NCBI GenBank assembly: GCA_035294245.1
Contig: DATGLG010000068.1
Coordinates: 147,306-211,305, forward strand
DNA length: 64,000 bases
Origin: DATGLG01 sp035294245
GTDB lineage: Bacteria; Pseudomonadota; Alphaproteobacteria; JACZXZ01
Reading direction: 5' to 3'
Part shown: positions 36,604 through 44,897 of the stretch, one piece after another
Layout of the letters: the number at the start of each line of letters is the position of its first letter
How positions within the stretch are numbered: position 1 is the first letter of the stretch
Notes under the pieces: model-generated
What the model saw: the letters and a program-made list of their open reading frames with translations, nothing else
The model's database searches: none
What the model was told of the DNA's origin: nothing
Translations under genes and position numbers: made by a program

Positions 36604-37714
36604 GTGCCCTCATCACGGCAGCCCCTTGGGCGACGCGGGCCACGAAGGCCGCTGTTTCCGCTGTCAGGCGCTCGCACGCAGCGAGCAGCCCTCCGCCGAT
36701 CAGCAACATTACATCGGCACCATAGAAGTCAAGCATCTCCGGCACCCGCGCGACGGTCATGCCCCCCGCCGGCACCGGCACGCATGCGCGCTTGTCGGCC
36801 CAGGGCTCGACGGCCGCCAGCGCCAATCTCCGGCAGGTTTCCGGCGTATAGCCGAAGCGGCCCCCATGATTGGGGAAGATCGTGGCGTCGGCTCCCAGCA
36901 AACGAAAGAGCTTGCCGAGTAGAAGCGGCGGCGCCAGGCGCGCCGCGCCCGCCATCGCCGGATGGGCCATGAACGCCATGCCCGGATATTCGCGCACCAG
37001 CGCATCGAAAGCGGGAAGGCCCACGATCATGGGCGCGATGAGGACCGTATCGACCCCGGCCTCCCGCGCTATCGCCATCTGCGCACGCAGCCGGTCCAGG
37101 TTGCCCGACAGGCTCGGGACGTAGCGGGTGGCATGCCCGGTCGCGCGATTGGCCTCGCGCACGGCAGCGGCGCAGGCGTGCACCCGCTCGGCGAAGGGGC
37201 TGTAGGCCTGGTCGGCCAGGCCGTGATCATCCTTGATGTAATCGAGCCCGCCGCGGGCGAGCCGGCCGGCCAACTCTGCCAGCGCTGCGGGCGGCAGACC
37301 CTGGGGCTTCAAGGCCGAGCAAGTCATGGCGCGTCCTTCGGCACCGACCCGTTGACGCAAACCGGTGAGGCCATGGCAGGGGCCACCGAAGGCCGCAAGC
37401 AGCTCCACAGAGAAGACGACATCGGCGAGCGTCACATCGTCGTGGATCGAGGTGTTGCCGAACAGCATGTTCATGAGCTGCCCGGCCTCGAGCCCCGTGG
37501 TCGCAGTGGCGATGCCGATGCGGACTTCGAACAGTCCCGCTGCAATCTCCTCGATACCCTCGACACGGCCGATGATTTCTGCGAGCACGAAGCGATCCTC
37601 GATCGCCGCGACGGGCATTTCGACGCTTTGCTCGACCGCGATGGCGCGGGCGCGCGCCTCAATCGATCCCGCCTCGCTGCGAACCCGATAGATCGCCGTC
37701 ATGCGCGAGGTCAC
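36596..37714 (-). CDS. RuBisCO-like protein (form IV)
   Basis: This 372-residue protein starts at GTG 37714, 8 bp after GAGGGAG; ATG 37702 is an alternative. It has the RuBisCO large-subunit fold. Recognised residues are N87 (FGNTSI, matching N123), K136 (SALKPQGL, matching K175), K161 in KDDH (matching carbamylated K201), D163, H251 (MAHPAMAG) and the GGG at 340-342. The glutamate of KDDE is H164, and the loop-6 lysine region reads NHGGRFGY. Carboxylation is therefore not expected; an enolisation or isomerisation of a sugar phosphate is. It lies 13 bp after a purC gene and overlaps a cupin. Confidence 0.9.
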   Translation of the reverse strand: MTSRMTAIYRVRSEAGSIEARARAIAVEQSVEMPVAAIEDRFVLAEIIGRVEGIEEIAAGLFEVRIGIATATTGLEAGQLMNMLFGNTSIHDDVTLADVVFSVELLAAFGGPCHGLTGLRQRVGAEGRAMTCSALKPQGLPPAALAELAGRLARGGLDYIKDDHGLADQAYSPFAERVHACAAAVREANRATGHATRYVPSLSGNLDRLRAQMAIAREAGVDTVLIAPMIVGLPAFDALVREYPGMAFMAHPAMAGAARLAPPLLLGKLFRLLGADATIFPNHGGRFGYTPETCRRLALAAVEPWADKRACVPVPAGGMTVARVPEMLDFYGADVMLLIGGGLLAACERLTAETAAFVARVAQGAAVMRAHA

Positions 37715-37727
37715 GGCCTCTTCTCCC

Positions 37728-38747
37728 TCACGCCTGAGGCGCGCCTGCGCCGGCCGCGGATTTCCTCGGGCGCGCAAAATACGGGGCGAGATTGGCGCGG
37801 ATGCGCTCGAGCACCGGAACCCGCGGGTCGGGAAGCGGAAACGCCTCGCCGGTAATCCGCTCGAACACGCTGACGTAGATGCGGGCGGCTTCGAGGATGA
37901 TCTCGCGCGGGATCTCCGGGATCGGGTCCCGGTAGGGATCGCAACGGGCGACGACCCAGCTGCGCACAAAGTCCTTGTCGAAGCTCTCCGGCTTCTCGCC
38001 GGCGGCGAACCGGCGCCCATAGCTCGCGGCGAACCAATAGCGGCTGCTGTCGGGCGTATGGACCTCGTCGGCGAGGATGATGCGGCCGACGTCGTCGAAG
38101 CCGAACTCGTATTTGGTATCGACGAGGATGAGGCCGTGGCGTTCCGCGATCTCGCGGCCGCGCGCGAAGAGCGCCAACGCCAGATCGCACGCGGTCCGCC
38201 ATTGCGCCGCCGTGAGCAATCGGCGGCCGATGATGTCCTCCGCCGTCAGCGGCTCGTCATGCCCGCCATCGGCCGCCTTCGTCGTCGGCGTGATGATGGT
38301 GGCCGGAAGCTTCTGGTTCTCGCGCATGCTGTCGGGGAAGCGGACGCCGTACATCTCGCGCCGGCCCGCCTTGTACATGCTCCAGATCGAGGTGGCGGTG
38401 GTCCCCGCCAGGTAGTCGCGCACGACGACTTCTACGGGGAAGATGCTCAGCCGCCGGCACACGACGACGTTGGGATCGGGGTACTCGATGACGTGGTTGG
38501 GGCAGACGTCCTGCGTCGCCTCGAACCAGAAGCGGGCGATTTGCGTCAGCACTTGTCCCTTGAGGGGGATCGCGGTGAGGATGCGATCGAAGGCGCTCAG
38601 CCGGTCGCTCGCGATAAGAATGCGCCGCCCGTCCGGAAGGTCGTAATTATGCCGCACCTTGCCGCGATAGTGGCCGGGAAGCTCGGGAATGGTGGCGTCC
38701 CAAAGCGCCTGGTCGGCATAACGCGCGAGATCGGCCGTTGCGAGCAT
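37728..38747 (-). CDS. purC: Phosphoribosylaminoimidazolesuccinocarboxamide (SAICAR) synthase, long form
   Basis: This 339-residue enzyme joins CAIR and aspartate with ATP in purine synthesis. It has LPGHYRGKVRHNYDLPDGRRILIASDRLSAFD at the N-terminus (ATP-grip start and substrate loop), VVRDYLAGTTATSIW, and LVDTKYEFGFDDVGRIILADEVHTPDSSRYW, the purC signature. It is longer than the common bacterial form (about 240-260), resembling the yeast Ade1 type. It heads the operon with the RuBisCO-like protein and cupin. A second, shorter purC elsewhere in the genome is likely but cannot be seen here. Confidence 0.94.
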   Translation of the reverse strand: MLATADLARYADQALWDATIPELPGHYRGKVRHNYDLPDGRRILIASDRLSAFDRILTAIPLKGQVLTQIARFWFEATQDVCPNHVIEYPDPNVVVCRRLSIFPVEVVVRDYLAGTTATSIWSMYKAGRREMYGVRFPDSMRENQKLPATIITPTTKAADGGHDEPLTAEDIIGRRLLTAAQWRTACDLALALFARGREIAERHGLILVDTKYEFGFDDVGRIILADEVHTPDSSRYWFAASYGRRFAAGEKPESFDKDFVRSWVVARCDPYRDPIPEIPREIILEAARIYVSVFERITGEAFPLPDPRVPVLERIRANLAPYFARPRKSAAGAGAPQA

Positions 38748-38845
38748 CGGATCGTCCGGTCGTCAGCAATCCTCCCTGGTAGCTTTACATCGGGTGAGCG
38801 CCGATGGCCAGAGCGAGCATTTTGGCTCGGATGAGCCGGTGGAGG

Positions 38846-39655
38846 CTAAGCGTGAGGTTTCTCCTCGACCTGGGGCGCAGACGCCGCGGGCCGCATCGCC
38901 GCGGTGCTCACATACCAGAAGGTCTCGCCCTTGCGCTGGTGGCGCGTCGCCTCGAGGCCGCGAGATTGCAGGGATGACACCGTCGCGGACTCCGTCGAGT
39001 AGATACGCCATCCGGAATCCGCGGGCGGGCTCGCCTGGGCATGCCGCGATTCTTGCAGGGCGGCAAGGAGGCGCGAGCTCTCGGGACGATGAATGACGAA
39101 GCCCTCGCCCGTCGGGGCGGCGACATCGATCTCCAGCAAGCGGCAAAGGTGGCGCTTGCGCGGCGCGTCCTCCCGATCGGCCCGGCGAAAGGCTTCGACG
39201 AGCGCCCGGGTTTCTCCATCGGTGATATCGCCTGCCGAGGAGGGCGATGCCGCGGCTCGCCAGGCCTCCGGCGGGCAACTCTTGGCGCGCGCATCGAAAA
39301 CCATGAACGGGTTGATCTCCGCCGGATAGATGCGGCAAACCCGCGGCCTCCGCTCATAAATCCGGCAGCGCAGATCGTCACCCAGGTTCCGGCAGTTGCC
39401 GGAGACCATGCCGATCAACACAACGGTCACGCGGATCGGCGAGCCGCCGCAGGTCGCGGCAAAGGAGCGGCCCTTGGTGTAGGCGGCGCGGCGATCCTGC
39501 GCATCCGGCTCCGTCGACCAATCGGCGGCTTCGCAAAGAACACAGACCTCGCCGCCATCCTCGATCCAGGCGATCGCCTCGTCGATGCAAAGCGGAAGAT
39601 TGTGGTCGCGGCAGCATTTGCCGCACATCGTGCACGAGAAATTCACGTCGCCCAT
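38846..39655 (-). CDS. YkgJ-family cysteine cluster protein
   Basis: This 269-residue protein begins with a cysteine cluster, FSCTMCGKCCRDHNLPLC, followed by CVLCEAAD, NCRNLGDDLRCRIYERRPRVCRIYP, as in the YkgJ/UPF0153 family proposed to bind iron or zinc. The C-terminal half has no known domain. It is downstream of the OFA transporter on the same strand, with a 171-bp gap. The function is unknown. Confidence 0.8.
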   Translation of the reverse strand: MGDVNFSCTMCGKCCRDHNLPLCIDEAIAWIEDGGEVCVLCEAADWSTEPDAQDRRAAYTKGRSFAATCGGSPIRVTVVLIGMVSGNCRNLGDDLRCRIYERRPRVCRIYPAEINPFMVFDARAKSCPPEAWRAAASPSSAGDITDGETRALVEAFRRADREDAPRKRHLCRLLEIDVAAPTGEGFVIHRPESSRLLAALQESRHAQASPPADSGWRIYSTESATVSSLQSRGLEATRHQRKGETFWYVSTAAMRPAASAPQVEEKPHA

Positions 39656-39826
39656 CGAGTCGCCACGCGCGCAGCGTTATTTCACTGCTGCGTGGTTAAC
39701 AACTCGTTCACGATAAAAATTCCCCCCTTCCGCCCGTTGGCATGTATTCGGCGGGTTCCGGCACCGCGGCGACATGGTCGTCGAGGAGGCGCTCCGCCCA
39801 GCGCGACGAAGCGCCCCTTCGGCATG

Positions 39827-41128
39827 CTAGGCACGGACGGCGACGGCCTCTGCCCCCGAACTCTGGCCGACCCAGCGAACGCGAATGGGCTTGAGGACGA
39901 ACAGGGCCAGGAGTGCGGTCAGGGCGTCGAGGGCGACGACGATGATGAACACGGAGGTCCAATTCCCCGCAACGACGCGCAGATAGGCCGCGAGGGGACC
40001 GCCCAGGATCGAGCCGACGCCTTGGGCGATATAGAGGAACCCGTAATTCGTGGTAGCGTATTTCGGGCCGAAGAGATCCGTGAGAGTCGATGGGAAGAGC
40101 GAGAAGATCTCGCCCCAGCCGAAGAAGACCAGCCCGGTGAGCACGACGAAGATCGCGGGATTGCTGGCGAAGACCAGCAGCATCAGGATTGCCGCCGCCT
40201 CCAGCGCGAAGGCGATGAACATAGTGTTCTCCCGCCCGATGTGATCCGAGACCCAGCCGAAGAACGGCCGCGTCAGGCCATTGGTCGCCCGCGACAGGGT
40301 GAGCGAGAGGGGAAGCGCCGCCAGCCCGAGCACGAGCGCTGTGCTCACGCCGAAATCCTTCGCGAAGGGGCCGACCTGCGAGGTCACCATCAAGCCGCTC
40401 GTCGACATCATCGACATCATGACGAAGAGCAGCCAGAAGACCGGGGAGCGGAGCATCTCGCCCGGCGTGTAGCTGCGCCGGGATTGGCGGTCGACCTGCT
40501 TGTGGGCGACCGAATGGGGTGGGGTGGCGGGGCTCCAGCCGCTCGCCGGAACGCGCAGCCATTGCGCGACGATGATGCCGATGATCCCCTGGATGAATCC
40601 CCACACCAAGAGTGTCTTCTCGAGCCCCGAGCTCGGCAGCATGCTCGAGATGGGAAAGGTGGTGAGGATGGCGCCAGCGCCATAGCCCGCGGCCGCCAGT
40701 CCGGCGGCGAAGCCGCGGCGATCGGGGAACCATTTCACCATCAGGCCGATGATCCCCACATAGACGATCCCGGTGCCGAAGCCGCCGATGACCCCATAGG
40801 TAATATAGAGCGCCCAAATGCTCGTCACATGAGACGAGAGTATCCAGCCGGCCGCGGACATCGTCGTCCCCACGGTGATGAGGAGACGCGGGCCGAAGCG
40901 ATCGACGAGATAGGCTTGAAGCGGCGAGAGAAAGGTCTGAAGCACGATAAGAAGCGAGAACGTCACCTGGATCGCCGCCAGGCCGGCCCCGAGCTTCTGG
41001 CCGAAGGGCTGGACGAAAAGGGTCCAGACATATTGCGGACTGGAAATGACCATCATCGAAAGGAAGCCTAGCCCGAGCTGGCTCCAGCGATTCCAATACC
41101 ATCCGCGGTGTTGAGGTGCTGCGGACAT
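39827..41128 (-). CDS. MFS transporter, OFA (oxalate/formate antiporter) family
   Basis: This 433-residue protein has twelve predicted helices. OFA signatures include WSQLGLGFLSMMVISSPQYVWTLFVQPF, a first-half loop VDRFGPR, KWFPDRRGFAAGLAAAGYGAGA (the conserved loop after helix 4) and FGPKYATTNYGFLYIAQGVGSILGG near helix 11. Family members exchange or take up small carboxylates such as oxalate, formate, lactate or malonate. No oxalate-degrading gene is near. A perfect palindrome upstream (41171-41185) may be its operator. Confidence 0.93.
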   Translation of the reverse strand: MSAAPQHRGWYWNRWSQLGLGFLSMMVISSPQYVWTLFVQPFGQKLGAGLAAIQVTFSLLIVLQTFLSPLQAYLVDRFGPRLLITVGTTMSAAGWILSSHVTSIWALYITYGVIGGFGTGIVYVGIIGLMVKWFPDRRGFAAGLAAAGYGAGAILTTFPISSMLPSSGLEKTLLVWGFIQGIIGIIVAQWLRVPASGWSPATPPHSVAHKQVDRQSRRSYTPGEMLRSPVFWLLFVMMSMMSTSGLMVTSQVGPFAKDFGVSTALVLGLAALPLSLTLSRATNGLTRPFFGWVSDHIGRENTMFIAFALEAAAILMLLVFASNPAIFVVLTGLVFFGWGEIFSLFPSTLTDLFGPKYATTNYGFLYIAQGVGSILGGPLAAYLRVVAGNWTSVFIIVVALDALTALLALFVLKPIRVRWVGQSSGAEAVAVRA

Positions 41129-41170
41129 CGACCGGCTCTCCCCTGTTGTGGATTTGGACGCTTACCCGCT

Positions 41171-41185
41171 GGTATAGAATATACC
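41171..41185. promoter_or_regulatory. Perfect palindrome, candidate operator of OFA transporter
   Basis: GGTATA (41171-41176) and TATACC (41180-41185) are exact inverted repeats around GAA. The site is 43-57 bp upstream of the transporter start on the minus strand. Its form resembles GntR- or LacI-type operators. It also lies upstream of the PAP2 gene, so both directions could be affected. Confidence 0.5.
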
Positions 41186-41270
41186 GGAGCAGCCGCGCGC
41201 GATACGGCGCCCGAGCGGCTGCGCCAAGCCGGGCCATCCGCTGCGCGTGACGCAGTAATGCCGTTACAGC

Positions 41271-41288
41271 CACACCTTTATCACAGAG
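41271..41288 (+). promoter_or_regulatory. Polysaccharide-locus motif copy 1 (upstream of PAP2 gene)
   Basis: CACACCTTTATCACAGAG matches the shared motif CACANNTTGRTCAC with one change (G to T). It ends 65 bp before the start codon at 41354. See the finding on the shared motif. Confidence 0.45.
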
Positions 41289-41353
41289 GATGGATTTTGC
41301 CCCCGCGACGCCGCCCCCTATTCTTCAAATAAGAGAAACAAAAGGCAGAGAAT

Positions 41354-42073
41354 ATGGATTATATTAAGCAATTCGATTACTCCATCATACACTTCCTGAA
41401 CCAGTTCGCCCGAAAAAGCCCGGCGTTCGATACTTTCGTTTTCGACGTCGCCGATTCCGACCTGCTCAAGGGCGGCATCTTCATGGCCTATTTCTGGTGG
41501 CTCTGGTTCAAGAGCTACGAGGCGCCGGTGCGGCGCCGGGCCGTCGTCGTCTTCGTCCTCGGCGGCATCGCGGCGGCGATCATCTCGCGGATTCTCCAGA
41601 TCGCCCTTCCCTATCATGGCCGCCCCTTGCACACGGCCGATCTCGGCTTCGTGGTGCCGATCGGCGTCAATCCCGCCACGCTCAGCTTCTGGAACTCGTT
41701 CCCGAGCGACCACGCCGTCCTCTTCTTCGCCCTATCGATGGCGGTCTGGTATTACTCGCGCCGCCTCGGGGTCGTGGCGATGATCTGGACGTTCTTCGTC
41801 ATATGCGTGCCACGGGTCTATCTCGGCTACCATTTCCCCAGCGACGTCATCGTCGGCGCCGTTCTCGGCGTGCTCATCATGATGGCCGCTCACCGGCTGT
41901 TCACCAATTCCGGCTTCGTCGAGGGAATCGTCGATCTGGAAAGGACGCACAGGGCGATCTTCTACTGCCTCGCCTTCCTGCTCACTTACGAGCTCGCCAT
42001 CCTGTTCTACGATCTGCGCGTGCTCGCCGTGGACAGCATCCACATCATCAAGGCGATCGTGAAGGCTGCATGA
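41354..42073 (+). CDS. PAP2-family phosphatase (undecaprenyl-diphosphatase-like)
   Basis: This 239-residue membrane protein has five to six helices and the three phosphatase motifs: RILQIALPYHGRP (motif 1), FPSDHA (motif 2, with the catalytic His) and RVYLGYHFPSDV (motif 3, with the nucleophilic His). It could recycle undecaprenyl diphosphate during polysaccharide export or dephosphorylate another lipid carrier. AGGCAGAG precedes the ATG. It opens the exopolysaccharide locus, and one copy of the shared promoter motif lies upstream. Confidence 0.9.
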   Translation: MDYIKQFDYSIIHFLNQFARKSPAFDTFVFDVADSDLLKGGIFMAYFWWLWFKSYEAPVRRRAVVVFVLGGIAAAIISRILQIALPYHGRPLHTADLGFVVPIGVNPATLSFWNSFPSDHAVLFFALSMAVWYYSRRLGVVAMIWTFFVICVPRVYLGYHFPSDVIVGAVLGVLIMMAAHRLFTNSGFVEGIVDLERTHRAIFYCLAFLLTYELAILFYDLRVLAVDSIHIIKAIVKAA

Positions 42074-42109
42074 CGTCAGCCGTCGCGGCTGCGTCGGCCG
42101 AGGTGGAGA

Positions 42110-43339
42110 TCACCCGGCCTTGGCGATCGGCTGAATAGGGAGATTCCCCACCGGGCGCGGCCGTCCCTCGAGGATGCGGCAGAGCTCCGTGACGTCGTCT
42201 CCGGACACGAAGGTTGCGATCGGCAGGCTGAGGAGACGCTGGCATTTCTCCTGATAGGCTGCCCGCGTCAGCGTTTCGAAGAAACGAACGATCGCCTCCT
42301 CGAGTAAACCGTCGAACGTCCACCCCACCCCGAGCCGTTCGATGAGCGCGCCGATCTCGAAGCCCTGCACGGCAAGACACGGCACGCCATGGAGGCCTGC
42401 CTCGTAGAACCGGCAAGGCAGCAGCCAGCGCGAATTGTGATCGGCGTGCTCGAGATCGAGGGCCCAGGCGAAATCGACTTGCCGATAGAGGGACGGCAGG
42501 TCGCGAGGCGCGAGATAAGGACCCTCATAGACCATGTTGCGGCTGCGCTTCAGGGCCGCGAAGAACTTCTCCTCGTCGACGGTCGTGAGGATGCCGCGGA
42601 ACTTGAAGAGGACCCGATCCTGCAGTCGCGCGGCGACCCGCGTCATGAGATCGAACGTCGCCTCGCCGCGAATCAACCCGAAATAGCCGACCACCCATTG
42701 GTACGGCCCCCGCTCGTCGGCGCCATCCCCGCGCATTCGCCGCTCACCCGAGAGATGATTCAGCGCGGAGGGGTGAAGCTTGTTCTCGAGGAGGAACCAC
42801 TCCCGCCGATAACCCTGAGTCGGCAGATAATAGTTGCGATGGAATCCCGGGGAGGACAGCACGAGCAGGCGCACATGGCGCAGGCACCAGCGCTCGATCA
42901 TCCGCAACAGGATTGATGCCGGCTTTCGACCGGTCAGGATCGGCGGTATGTCCAGAACCTCGTACGCCAAGGTGACCCGCCCGCAGGCCACCAGCCGCCC
43001 GATCAGCGCCAGGATGAGCTGGTCGATATTGCGTGCATAAAAGACGGAGGCGCGGCGAAGGCGGCGCCGATTTTTGATGACGATGGGGATCGCCTTCAGC
43101 AGCGCCCAGATGCGATGCCAATATCGACCGTCGGATGTCGCGCCGAGGGAGACATACGACCAGGGCGGGTTGTAGTCGCGATTGTATCGCTGACGGCGGA
43201 AGCCGAAGACGGTGATGCGATAGCCGTAGTCGATGAAGTCCTGGACGCGCTTGATCGTGCTGCCATCAGTGAGATCGGGAGCGAAGAAGATGAGCCGTCG
43301 ACCGTCCTTCTCAGCCCTGTCCGCCACGCTCCGCTCCAC
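42110..43339 (-). CDS. Glycosyltransferase (GT-B fold, exopolysaccharide)
   Basis: This 409-residue cytosolic enzyme has an N-terminal domain (RLIFFAPDLTDGSTIKRVQDFIDYGYRITVFGF) and a C-terminal donor domain with VVGYFGLIRGEATFDLM and the later acidic region WLLPCRFYEAGLHGVPCLAVQGFEIG, as in GT-B enzymes of rhizobial EPS loci (ExoL/AceB-like). The start is GTG at 43339, preceded by GAGGGG. It transfers a sugar to the lipid-linked repeat unit; donor and linkage are unknown. Confidence 0.85.
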   Translation of the reverse strand: MERSVADRAEKDGRRLIFFAPDLTDGSTIKRVQDFIDYGYRITVFGFRRQRYNRDYNPPWSYVSLGATSDGRYWHRIWALLKAIPIVIKNRRRLRRASVFYARNIDQLILALIGRLVACGRVTLAYEVLDIPPILTGRKPASILLRMIERWCLRHVRLLVLSSPGFHRNYYLPTQGYRREWFLLENKLHPSALNHLSGERRMRGDGADERGPYQWVVGYFGLIRGEATFDLMTRVAARLQDRVLFKFRGILTTVDEEKFFAALKRSRNMVYEGPYLAPRDLPSLYRQVDFAWALDLEHADHNSRWLLPCRFYEAGLHGVPCLAVQGFEIGALIERLGVGWTFDGLLEEAIVRFFETLTRAAYQEKCQRLLSLPIATFVSGDDVTELCRILEGRPRPVGNLPIQPIAKAG

Positions 43340-43469
43340 GGCTTCCCCTCAAGTCAAGCGCAGACCGCTCACTTCCCCCAACCGTCCGCAGATGTCGGCG
43401 AGAATGGCGTGATCGACGAATGCGGGCCGGGCTTCCGGGCGAGCATTATCCGTGAAGAGGAATAGCGCC

Positions 43470-43487
43470 CCTTGTGATCAATTTGTG
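43470..43487 (-). promoter_or_regulatory. Polysaccharide-locus motif copy 2 (upstream of 42110-43339 gene)
   Basis: Read on the minus strand this is CACAAATTGATCACAAGG, which contains the exact core TTGATCAC. It lies 131 bp before the GTG start at 43339. Confidence 0.6.
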
Positions 43488-43556
43488 GTTCGGCCGCGAT
43501 CCTGAAAATTCCAGCATTTCCAACTTTTAACGCGCAATCCGCGAGGCCGGGACAGT

Positions 43557-43573
43557 CACAGGTTGATCACTGG
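43557..43573 (+). promoter_or_regulatory. Polysaccharide-locus motif copy 3 (upstream of 43632 gene)
   Basis: CACAGGTTGATCACTGG contains the exact core TTGATCAC and differs by one base in 17 from copy 6 at 57148. It ends 58 bp before the start codon at 43632, in the same divergent gap as copy 2. Confidence 0.65.
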
Positions 43574-43631
43574 CTCGACCAGGTCCCCCGATGTTCCATG
43601 TGGCTGCCTATGGCCCATATCGAAGCGGGGG

Positions 43632-44807
43632 ATGCGCGTGAGCGCGACCGTGGTCCAATCCGAGCCTCGACCGTCGACGCCGGCGCCCCAGGCGCCGCGC
43701 TTCGAGCGCGTGGCGGTGACGTCCGTGTTCGGCGATCCGCGGAGTCCCCGCACCTGGTCCGGCGCGCCCAGCAACGTCATCTCGGGGCTCGAGCGCCTGG
43801 GGATCAGCGTCGAAGGGATATGGCCGAAACTCACCCGTTGGCAGAAGCTGCGGTTGGCGGCGGGTCAAATTCTCGCCGGCTATGGCCGCCCGATCACCAG
43901 CGAGCAGATCATCCGCGGCCGCGGCGCGCGCGAAATTCGTGCGCGTCAGCTCGCGGCGGCCGTCGAGCGATTGGGCGTCCGCCACGTTTTGCACCTGGGA
44001 ACCCTCGATCTGCCTGCCCTCGATCTCCTGCGCGGCGTCAAGCATTACCTTTATTGCGACCAGACCTGGGCGCTGTCGATGCGCTATCGCCCCGATCGCA
44101 ACAGCTACACGGCGAAGGCGGTCGAGGAATACGAGCGCCTGGAGCGTGATTCCCTGCGCGGCCTCGATCATGTCTTCACCTTCGGGGCCTATGTGCGCGA
44201 CAACATCGTCGAGCATTACGGGGTCTCTCCGGAGCGGGTGACGACGGTGGGCTCCGGGATGGGCAATGTCGAGCCCTATTTCGGCCCCAAGGAATACGGA
44301 CAGGCAAAGCTGCTTTTCGTCGCCAAGCACCTTTTCAAGGCGAAGGGCGGCGCCCTCCTAGTCGACGCCTTCCTTCGCGCCCATCGCCGCCGCCCCGACT
44401 TGACGCTGACAATCGTCGGCGACGAAAGGAGCCGCCACTTCGTGCCCTCCCACACGGGCATCGTCTTCCGCGCGCACCTGCCTTGGCTGGAGCTGCAGCA
44501 GCTCTATCGCACCGCCAGCCTGCTGACGCAGCCGATGCTGAACGATCCCTGGGGCCAGGTCTACCTGGAGGCGCTGGTGTCGCGCACGCCGGTCCTGGGA
44601 CTCAATCGCAATGGCCTGCCCGAGATCACCGAAGGCGGGCGTCACGGCTTTCTCGTGGACGAGGCCGATCCTCAGGCCTTGGCGGACGCCATCCTCGCGG
44701 CGGTCGAGAATCCCCGCCGGCTGGCGGAGATGGGAATGAGCGGCCAGCGCCACGCCCTCAACACCTATTCATGGAATCGCGTGGCGGAGCGAATCGCCTA
44801 CCGGTGA
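43632..44807 (+). CDS. Glycosyltransferase family 4-like protein
   Basis: This 391-residue GT-B enzyme starts at ATG 43632 (RVSATVVQSEPRPS), with GGGGG just upstream; an upstream start at 43563 would overlap the promoter motif. The C-terminal donor domain has AKLLFVAKHLFKAKGGALLVDAF, LTLTIVGDERS and the family E-x7-E-type segment PWGQVYLEALVSRTPVLGLNRNGLPEI. It probably adds one sugar of the repeat unit. gmd follows 90 bp downstream on the same strand. Confidence 0.9.
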   Translation: MRVSATVVQSEPRPSTPAPQAPRFERVAVTSVFGDPRSPRTWSGAPSNVISGLERLGISVEGIWPKLTRWQKLRLAAGQILAGYGRPITSEQIIRGRGAREIRARQLAAAVERLGVRHVLHLGTLDLPALDLLRGVKHYLYCDQTWALSMRYRPDRNSYTAKAVEEYERLERDSLRGLDHVFTFGAYVRDNIVEHYGVSPERVTTVGSGMGNVEPYFGPKEYGQAKLLFVAKHLFKAKGGALLVDAFLRAHRRRPDLTLTIVGDERSRHFVPSHTGIVFRAHLPWLELQQLYRTASLLTQPMLNDPWGQVYLEALVSRTPVLGLNRNGLPEITEGGRHGFLVDEADPQALADAILAAVENPRRLAEMGMSGQRHALNTYSWNRVAERIAYR

Positions 44808-44897
44808 GTACGGGCGGGTTGCCGTCTCGATATCGCTCGGCGTGAGTGCCGATCAACGGAAATCGGCAAAATCCATCGGATCAACGATGAAAGGGAC

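Noticed and set aside
44808..44897. Search for a copy of the polysaccharide motif upstream of gmd
   Set aside because: Only weak GATCAAC words are present and no TTGRTCAC core, so gmd is taken as part of the unit starting at 43632.
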